Assembly: GCA_027563935.2 (NCBI GenBank)
Contig: CM050454.1
Location: forward strand, 74,234,596 to 74,298,595
DNA: 64,000 nt
Direction of reading: 5' to 3'
DNA from: Costus lasius
Taxonomy: Eukaryota; Streptophyta; Magnoliopsida; Zingiberales; Costaceae
The notes below the pieces were generated by a model. That model did no database searches. It was given only the letters and a program-made list of their open reading frames with translations, and was not told the origin of the DNA. Below are positions 56,117 to 64,000 of this stretch, in pieces. Positions within the stretch are counted from its first letter, which is position 1; each line of letters starts with the position of its first letter. The position numbers were made by a program, and so were the translations under genes.

Positions 56117-59100
56117 ATGGTGCGATCCAGAGGAAATGCTAGCAGTGAAGGCGAGCAGACCTCGGATCTCACGAGAGCCATTGCGACTCTGACAGGCATG
56201 GTACAACAACAGGGTGCCATGATAGAGAGGCAAGCTCAGATGCTGCAGCAGCAACAGACTCAGCATCAAGAAGCGCAACAGCAGCTCTTGCAGTAATTGA
56301 CTCAGGAGAGATCCCAGACTACTACTCGAGGGGTGGGGACTGACTCTCAGGAAGACGCTCACAGGCGCTATGCCTCGCTTGTGAGTGAATTCCAGAAACT
56401 GGGTCCTAGTTCTTTTTATGGGGGCTCAGAATCAAGTAATGCAGAGAACTGGCAGTTATGCTTGGACAAGATTTTTCAAGTCATGCGTTGCTCAGATGAG
56501 GACAAGCTGTGTCTGACCACCTATATGATGCGTGGTGACGCAGATGAGTGGTGGAAGGGCGTGGTGAGGCTTGCTGAAGAAAGACATGAAACAGTAGATT
56601 GGCCCTATTTCTTGTCTCAATTTAATGAGAAGTACTTCCCCGATAGCTTGGTGGAGGACCGAGAGGTGGAATTTATTCACCTGGAGCAGGGTGATCTGAC
56701 TGTGGATCAGTATGAGTTACAGTTTACTAAGTTGGGAAAGTATGCTCCTCACCTGATAAACACTGAAAAGAGGAGGGCTACCAAGTTTCTCAGAGGTCTC
56801 AGATGGGATATTCGAGAGCAGGTGGGTGCTCAGCACTTGGAGACTTATGTTGAGACTATTGGGCGAGCACGCACTGTCGAGAGATACATATCTGAGAGGA
56901 CCGTGACTGTGATTCCTGCAGCTGAGGCGGCGGCTCCTCAGTATGGTAATGGCGGCAAGGGTAAGAAGTACCCTAGGCATAAGGACTACAAGAAGAGCAG
57001 GTATAAGCCTTACTCTTACAAGGCACCGCAGCAGTCCAGGGATGCACTGCAGCAATCCAGGGATGTAAAGAATAGTATCACAGAGGACCGGACTTGTCAT
57101 CATTGTGGACTCAAGGGACATTTGATGAGGGACTGTTATAAGAAGAATGGTGTATGCTTCAGGTGTAAGAAACCTGGGCACATGGTCAAGGACTGCAAAG
57201 AACCTGAGATGCAGCAGAGAGGCGCAGATAAGCCTACAGTCCAAACTCGAGTTTATGCTGTGGCTGAGAAGGATTCACGGGCTTCCCGATCCGTTGTGGA
57301 AGGTCCTTTATTTGTATTCGATCAGTTAGCTCGCATCTTATTTGACCCTGGTGCAAATTTATCTTTTGTATCTGTTAGATTTGCTGCATGTTTACCTGTA
57401 ATATCTAAGGTGCTAGATTATGTTGTATCTGTAAGTACTCCCTTAGGAAAATCATTATCTACAGACACTGTTTGTGCCGATTGTGTAGTGCATGTAGAGG
57501 GTTAAGAGTTTCTTGTAGATCTAATCCTCTTAGACATGCAAGACTATGATGTCATCCTAGGTATGGATTGGTTATCCTCACATCATGCCACTGTGGATTG
57601 CTTTGAGAAAGTAATCACCTTGAATCTGCTAGATGGGAATCGGCTTTTTGTGAGAGGTCTAGTGTCAGACCAAGGACCGCATGTGATATCTTTCCTGTAG
57701 GCCAGGAAGTTACTTGCTAGTGGGTGCAAGGGTTATCTTGCGCATGTTAAGGTGCAGGATGATTCTACTCCTGATTTAACTCAGATGGCGGTGGTGCAAG
57801 AGTTTCCTGATGTGTTCTCTGAGGAATTTTCAGGCTTGCCACCAATACGAGAGGTAGAGTTTGGCATTGAGTTGGTGCCAGGTACTGCACCTATCTCCAG
57901 AGCTCCTTACCGCATGGCTACATCAGAATTGGCCGAACTTAAGAAGCAACTGGAGGAATTGCTGGAAAAAGGTTACATCCGGCCTAGTGCTTCCCCCTGG
58001 GGAGCGCCAGTGCTGTTTGTAAAGAAAAAAGATGGAACCCTGAGGATGTGTATAGACTACAGGCAACTGAACCAAGTGACTAACAAGAATAAGTATCCTC
58101 TCCCCAGAATTGATGATCTATTTGATCAATTACAGGGAGCTATAGTGTTCTCTAAGATTGATCTGAGATCAGGGTATTACCAGCTTAGGGTCAAGGATGA
58201 GGATATATTTAAGACTGCTTTCAGGACCAGGTATGGGCATTTTGAATTTTTAGTTATGCCTTTTGGACTGACGAATGCACCTGCTGTCTTCATGGATTTG
58301 ATGAACAGGGTATTTCATGAACTGCTCGATTCTTGTGTGGTAGTTTTCATAGATGATATCTTGGTGTACTCTCGGACTACTTCGGATCATGTCAGTGACT
58401 TGCGCAGAGTGCTGGAGATTCTAAGGAAAAACCGATTATATGCCAAGGCTAGTAAGTGTGAGTTCTGGCTAGAAAAGATCAGTTTCCTTGGGCATGTGAT
58501 TTCTGGTCAGGGGGTGTCTGTGGATCCAGTTAAAGTGCAAGCCATCCTTGATTGGGGAAAACCGACTAGTGCTACTGAGATCAGAAGTTTTCTGGGTTTA
58601 GCAGGTTACTACCGGAGGTTTGTTGATGGATTCTCCAAGCTAGCGGGTCCTTTAACTAAATTGACCAGAAAGGAGGCCAAGTTTAATTGGGATGACAAGT
58701 GTGAAGAGAGCTTTCAGGAGCTGAAGAGGAGGTTGACTAGTACACCGATCCTCATTATTCCTAGTGATGGGGAAAGGTTTACTGTTTATACTGATGCCTC
58801 AGGCAAAGGATTGGGTTGTGTCTTGATGCAGAAGGGTTCTGTGGTAGCCTATGCTTCGAGACAACTGAAGGAGTATGAGTTGAACTACCCTACTCATGAC
58901 TTAGAGTTGGCGGCCGTAGTCTTTGCTCTGAAGATATGGCGTCACTATTTGTTGGGTCAAGAGTTTGATCTGTTCACTGACCACCAGAGTCTTAAGTACA
59001 TCTTCACTCAGAAGGAGTTGAACATGAGACAGAGCAGATGGATGGAGTTGATCAAAGACTATGACTTCTCTATTCAGTATCAGGCTGGAAAGGCTAATGT

Positions 59101-60700
59101 AGTGGCGGATGCACTGAGCAGACATCCAGTTACTTCAGTAGCTGCTTTACGGGTCAGTGAGTGGCAGTTACTGCAGGAGTTCAGAGATCTCAGGATCAGT
59201 GTTTCTCCTAGAGTTCAGTCGGGCTATGTGGCTTTCCTCAGAGTACAGTCTGTTCTGTTGCAGAAGATCAGAGATCAGCAGTCAGTGGATCCGAAATTAG
59301 TTCAGATCAGGGATAGTTTGGTTGCGGGTACAGTTCAGGATTTTAGCTTGTCTGATGATGGTGTTCTTCGGTTTCGTGGAAGGGTGTGTGTCCCTGAGGA
59401 ACCGAGCTTGAGGAAAGAAATATTGGAGGACAGCCATAACTCCAAATATTCTCTACATCCTGGTGTAACTAAGATGTATCAGGACCTCAAGAAGAGCTTT
59501 TGGTGGCCGGGTATGAAGAAAGAAGTATTTGATTTTGTCTCTAGGTGTTTAACCTGTCAGACGGTAAAGGCTGAACACCAGAAGCCTGGTGGTTTGTTGC
59601 AGCCCCTTCCTATTCCTGAGTGGAAGTGGGAATGCATCAGTATGGACTTTGTGTGTGGTTTGCCCAGAACCAGATTGGGTCATGATGCTATTTGGGTGAT
59701 TGTTGATAGACTCACTAAATCAGCCCACTTTCTCCCGATCAAGATGACTTATCCTTTAGAGAGACTGGCTAGATTGTATATTGATGAGATAGTCAGGCTG
59801 CATGGAGTGCCTGTTGATATTGTGTCTGATAGGGACTCTCGATTTCTGTCCAGGTTTTGGAAGAGCTTACAGGAGGGTTTGGGTACTAAGTTGAGTTTTA
59901 GTACAGCATACCATCCGCAGTCTGATGGCCAGACGGAGCGTACTATACAGACTCTAGAAGACCTGTTGAGAGCTTATGTGGTTGATTGGAGTTCTGAGTG
60001 GAACTGGGATCTATCTTTGATAGAGTTCACTTATAATAATAGTTTCCACTCCAATATTCAGATGGCTCCTTATGAGGCTTTGTATAGGAGAAGGTGTAGG
60101 ACTCCCTTGTGTTGGGAGGAAACTGGTGACAGAATGATTTTGAGATCTGATGCAGTACAGGAAACTACTAATAAGGTCAGAGAGATTCAGGATAAACTGA
60201 AGATTGCTCGGGACAGGCAGAAGAGTTATGCTGATGACCGTCGTCGTTCCTTGGAGTTTATGGTAGGGGATCATGTTTTCTTAAAGGTGTCACCTACTAA
60301 GGGTGTTATGAGGTTTGGCAAAAAGGGCAAGTTGAGCCCTAGGTTTGTAGGCCCTTTTGACATTATTGAGAGAGTTGGTCCAGTGGCTTACAGGTTAGCT
60401 TTACCTTCTACTATGGATCATGTGCATAATGTGTTCCATGTTTCTGCTTTGAGGAAATATCATCCTGATCCATCTCATGTATTGGAATTGGAACCTCTTC
60501 AGATTCAGAGTGATTTGACCTTTGAAGAAAGACCTCTCCGGATTGTTGATAGAAAGGATAAGGTTCTGAGGAATAAGTCTATACCTTTGGTAAAGGTTAT
60601 CTGGGGAAATCAGTCGGTTGAGGAGGCGACCTGGGAGACTGAAGCGGATATGAGGAAATTTTATGCTTATCTTTTTGATGATATGAATGCTGAGCTTTAG
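56117..60700 (+). pseudogene. gag-pol: Gypsy Tekay-type gag-pol of element F, with three stops
   Basis: One frame of about 1,528 codons from ATG 56117 (MVRSRG) to the stop at 60698-60700, cut by stops at 56294 (TAA), 57503 (TAA) and 57698 (TAG). Gag has a Gln-rich N-terminus, a capsid domain (WWKGVV near 56550) and two CCHC knuckles (about 57095-57200). The protease site reads DPG (57344-57352) instead of DSG/DTG. Reverse transcriptase has FIDD (58346-58357), RNase H starts YTDAS (58795). Integrase has D at 59644, D at 59828 and E at 59936 (DX35E), then the GPF motif (RFVGPF near 60345) and a chromodomain-like end (VKVIWGN, EEATWE; about 60585-60640). Pol from 57752 on is open for 982 codons. 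Likely moved recently but now defective unless the stops are read through. Confidence 0.92.
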
Positions 60701-60717
60701 AGGACTAAAGCTTTATA

Positions 60718-60729
60718 AGGAGGGAGGGA
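60718..60729 (+). other. Polypurine tract of element F
   Basis: AGGAGGGAGGGA directly before the 3' LTR. Confidence 0.9.
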
Positions 60730-63574
60730 TGTAAGATCCAAGGATCTTAAGTCCTGGTAAGTATTATTTTGATTTAAATAAAATCATTGATTGTGGATAT
60801 TACGTTAAGCAGTATTGGATGTTAATTAACTAGCTTATTGGATGTTAATTAACTGGCTTATTGATTGTTAATTTGTAATTAATTGATTAGAGTTTATTGG
60901 TTGTTAATTTATAATTAATTAATTAGAAATTTATTGGTTGTTAATTTGTAATTAATTAAATAGACCTTATTGGATGTTAAGTTAATCCTTATTGGATTTT
61001 CGTTTAAGTGAATGGTTAATTGTTAGTTAATGGTTAAATTAATTAGTTATTGGGTTTGCACTTAAATTAGATGGATTTGAATTAATTAGTTAGTGGGTTA
61101 AACCCTATTTGGATTAATTGTTTAGCGGGTTTAAAAGTTAAAAATCGAAAATCTAAGAGGTGGACGGCTAGGGCAAAGAAGTTGGCGATTTTCTTGAAGG
61201 CTTGGGCGATTCTTGGAGGCTTGGGCGAAATTTCCTTTCTTTCTTCTCCCTTGGCCGGCGTTCTTGGGTGATTGGTGGCGTTTCTTCTTCCATTGGTGGC
61301 GTCTTTCAAGGCCTTAGACGAGTTTGTAAGAGAGATTTTTCATCTTGGTGTTCACGGTTGAGGTGAGTGGATGTTCTCCTTCACCTAGTTCACGAAAATT
61401 GGATGCATTGCTTGTTTTAGAGAAGATTAATGCATAGGAGTATGGCATGATCTCTTGATTTCAATTGTACATGTTTTCCTTGTTTTTCCCAAATTTTCGA
61501 AACCCTAGCTTGCATGAAAATTAGGGCTTTTCGTTTTTAAGACTCTTAATCCTAAATTGGACTTTGATTAAACTTGTATGTAGCTTTAGAATTTCAATTG
61601 CATGAAGATTAGGGCTTGAAGGAGAATTTCGACCCTTCTTCATGAAATTACGTCCAAATGCATGGGTAAAAATTGGGGAAAACTTGATATTCATGAAATT
61701 AGGTATATGAGGATTCTACTGTATTTTTTTGGGAATTTTTAGAAATAAAAGTTTCAGTTGACTGAAATTGACCTAGGGGTAATTCGGTAAATTTCCTAGT
61801 TAAAATTGGGGAAAACTTGAAATTACGAATCTAGGGATCATGAGGGACGTAATGAATATTTTTACGAAATTTTTGGATAACTTTTCGTGTATGACTTAAA
61901 CTTTGAACTAGGGGTATTTCTATCTTTTGTTATCAGAACTAGTAGAAAACTATGAATATGTGATATTCTGCATTTATGTTAATTGTGAACGAAATTTAGT
62001 GAATTTTCTGTATTATTATGTATTTTTAATTGAATGGTGTATGCAGAAAGTAAGGACATGAAATATTGATTGATAACTTTGGGTGATAACTTAGCATGAT
62101 TATACTGAACTGATCAGCATGAAATCTAAGGACTCTATAAAATATTATGTGATTTTTGAATATTATGTGAATATGTGATTTTTGAATATTATGTGAATAT
62201 GTGATTTTTGAATATTATGTGGTTATGTGATTTTTCGAATATTATGTGGTTATGTGATTTTCGAATATTATGTGGTTATGTGATTTTCGAATATTATGTG
62301 TTGTGGTCATGGAATGGTTAGGACTAAAGCTAAGTGTAACTGTGTACTCAAGGGGATAGTCTATATGTGATATGTTAAGGGTTGGAGATTTCAGCCCTGT
62401 ATTGTGATATGTGAGGGGGTTGTTGTTCAGCCTGCCTGATGTGATTATTGTGATAAAAATGACTATCCTAGAGTTTAGTTGACACTTAGGAGTCCACTTT
62501 TGTGAAATAAGATATAAGATGTGTGGTGTTGTCCAGTTAAGGAACCCTTTGGGAGAACGAGTGATATAAGACGCAAAGTGCCATGTCTTGGTCGGACAGG
62601 GGCCACCTCTTGATGTCATCACTCTTAGACGCTTAGATTTTTGTGATTATGGGGTGGTGTAGATCAAGGTATCACATCTTGACCGGGTGGGGATTACCTC
62701 TTGAGTCTACACACTGTCCATGTATATATGTTGCATGTGATTTGCAGGCTTCTCCCAGTGCTTAGGCCAAAGCCGGGTTGGACCATAATGGTCACTATTG
62801 ATTATGCTGGACAACTAGGTCAATTAAGTCATTAGTTGGTTTAGAGTATAGCTCTAGAACCCTGGTTACTCTTTGGTGACAATGATGTCTTAGCAGTTTA
62901 CACCTGATTGTTTTATATGAGTTCTGTCCTTTAATTTTGTTAAATGTTGACATGATATTCTGTTAAATGTTTTTAAAATAATCTGCATGTATTTTTGAGT
63001 GTATGTTATGGATGGTCGTTTGAGACTATCCACTCACTAGGCTGTGTAGCTCACTCCCTCAATATTTTTAGGTGTAGAGCAGGGGCGCATTACCAGTTAG
63101 CATTTTATATGGATGTTGTGATAAGACTTTTGTGCTTAATTATCTGGGGCCGGTTGTGGCCGAACTATGTGAACTATGTGAACTTGTGTTGCCGGTTGTG
63201 GCAGTTTTAAGATTTTGATTTTTGTGTCGCCGCGGGCTTGGGCCTGGTTTCGGTGTTTGGTATCATTGATGTTAGTTATGAACTTATAAAATCGATATTG
63301 TGACTTTGGTTTTCAATTTGAGTCGATTGGTATTTTTGCAATCGGATTTGATATAAATGTGAACTTGCATATGTCTAGTGCAAGGATTGCGTGGTGGCAG
63401 GTACATTTATGAAATTGTGTTTCGTGGATTTTCGATGTGTGGATTGTCGAAAATTTTCAGATCGTGTTTTCTTGAACTTGGTTTTACCTAGCATGTGAAT
63501 CGATCTTGTATGTAACATCCTGTTTCTCTATGACTTGTGTTGCTTGTTTGGGGTTAAGATAACGGGATGTGACA
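60730..63574 (+). repeat. 3' LTR of element F
   Basis: Uninterrupted 2,845-bp LTR. Shows the empty sites for both G (GTTAAGTTAATCC near 60980) and H (TATGTAACATCC near 63510), proving the insertions in the 5' copy. Contains the A/T-rich repeats (60815-60980) and tandem array (62144-62301). No gene seen. Confidence 0.97.
62144..62301 (+). repeat. Tandem repeat in F 3' LTR
   Basis: Same 24-26 bp array as at 45443-45600, with the same number and order of unit variants, so no copy-number change since insertion. Confidence 0.85.
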
Positions 63575-63579
63575 CAAGC

Positions 63580-63949
63580 AAAGAAGAAGAAGGAAGTACT
63601 TGGCGCATCATCTTCCTCCTCATCTCTTCTTGGCGCTTCTACCTTGGAGGTGGCGCAAGTTTTGAAGAGAGTGATAAGGCTTGATTCTCTTCCCGAGGCT
63701 AGCACCAAGCGTGGAAGGGAGCAACGATCAAGGAGTCGACGCGTGGATACTTGTAGAGGACGAACACTTGGGCGTCTTCAACTTGGCACCTTCATCCTAA
63801 CAAGCAATAAAGGTACTAACCCTAACACATCCTTGTGTTCTCTCTCTCGCATGGATCCTTGGGAAAGGAATGTGTTTCGGGTGTAATGCTTCTTCCGCTG
63901 CGTCCTGGGACTGCAAAAAATTTTAAATTACACCCGGCATTCCCTAACA
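63580..63949 (+). repeat. 3' LTR of element E, second part
   Basis: Resumes E's LTR after F; with 32794-34825 it sums to 2,402 bp, the same as the 5' LTR. Ends CCCTAACA followed by TAAGG. Confidence 0.97.
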
Positions 63950-63954
63950 TAAGG

Positions 63955-64000
63955 ATCAATGCAAACCTCTTGCATGTGAGATTGACTTGTTGACTAAACA
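63955..64000 (-). repeat. Element D LTR resumed
   Basis: After the TAAGG duplication, GATCAATGCAAACCTCTTGC continues D's reversed LTR from where it stopped at 25706, and runs off the window. Confidence 0.9.

Larger units (their letters stand above)
34826..63574 (+). mobile_element. Element F: Tekay/Del-type Gypsy chromovirus
   Basis: Bounded by a perfect CAAGC duplication (34821-34825 and 63575-63579). LTRs about 2,845 bp with TGTAAGATCC...GGGATGTGACA ends; the 5' LTR is split by G and H. I count about nine substitutions and one indel between the LTRs (0.3%). Priming site, gag-pol with chromodomain-like end, and polypurine tract are present. Own length without inserts is about 10.4 kb. The coding frame has three internal stops. 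Confidence 0.96.
25707..63949 (+). mobile_element. Element E: Copia element with decayed coding region
   Basis: Bounded by a perfect TAAGG duplication (25702-25706 and 63950-63954). LTRs of 2,402 bp each, the second split by element F. I count eight differences between the LTRs (0.3%). Priming site and polypurine tract are intact, but the 4.7-kb interior holds only a rotted gag-pol. Own length without inserts is about 9.5 kb. It was inserted in the LTR of D, a relative in opposite orientation. Confidence 0.95.

Noticed and set aside
56717..57244. 175-codon minus-strand frame
   Set aside because: Shadow of the gag frame of F; the plus strand has capsid and CCHC motifs.
1..64000. Host genes or an integrated plant virus
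   Set aside because: All long frames are Copia or Gypsy polyproteins in the standard order with LTRs; no movement protein, coat protein of a pararetrovirus, or host-type exon structure was recognised.

Overview
This window is plant nuclear DNA made almost wholly of nested LTR retrotransposons. I see no host gene, tRNA, rRNA or CRISPR array. The evidence for a plant is Ty1/Copia polyproteins of the Angela/BARE type, a Ty3/Gypsy Tekay/Del-type chromovirus, priming sites matching plant initiator tRNA-Met, and retroelement-in-retroelement nesting typical of pericentromeric or intergenic heterochromatin in larger plant genomes. A monocot would fit the Angela-rich content, but the sequence does not prove it.

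I use letters for the elements. C is the oldest layer, a broken Gypsy pol fragment (3746-3829 and 22041-23861). To its left lies J (246-3745, minus strand), an Angela-like element of which the 5' LTR and leader are visible. J is itself broken near its gag by K (1-245, minus), the edge of another LTR. B (3830-22040, plus, target duplication AGAGC) is a Copia element inserted in C. A (4213-13331, plus, duplication CATAT) is inserted in B's 5' LTR. To the right C is cut by D (23862-25706, resuming at 63955, minus), an LTR of the same family as K. E (25707-63949, plus, duplication TAAGG) is inserted in D. F (34826-63574, plus, duplication CAAGC) is a Tekay-type Gypsy element inserted in E's 3' LTR. 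G (35080-44275, minus, duplication AAGTT) and H (46815-55929, plus, duplication GTAAC) are Copia elements inserted in F's 5' LTR. The deepest chain is C > D > E > F > G/H, and every complete insertion has a perfect 5-bp duplication.

Four Copia copies (A, B, G, H) carry near full-length gag-pol frames of about 1,290 codons with Gag, CCHC knuckle, protease, integrase, reverse transcriptase and RNase H. Only G looks free of an obvious lesion. A has lost a zinc-knuckle cysteine, B has lost the catalytic glutamate of integrase and the usual gag AUG, and H has one nonsense codon. F has one continuous gag-pol frame with three in-frame stops. E has rotted coding DNA between almost identical LTRs, which suggests it was moved by proteins supplied in trans.

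The most interesting signals are at RNA level. (1) A, B, G and H each have a splice-donor-like site in the LTR after a tiny AUG exon and an acceptor just before gag; splicing would join them in frame, and in B would restore a start. (2) The Copia LTRs share a perfectly conserved 28-bp block followed by a hairpin whose stem and loop sequences change while pairing is kept (GNRA loops in A, B, G, H). (3) The leaders carry a 12-nt palindrome (A, B, G, H) or a UUCG-capped stem-loop (E, J), candidates for RNA dimerisation or packaging signals. All counts were made by eye and should be recomputed.
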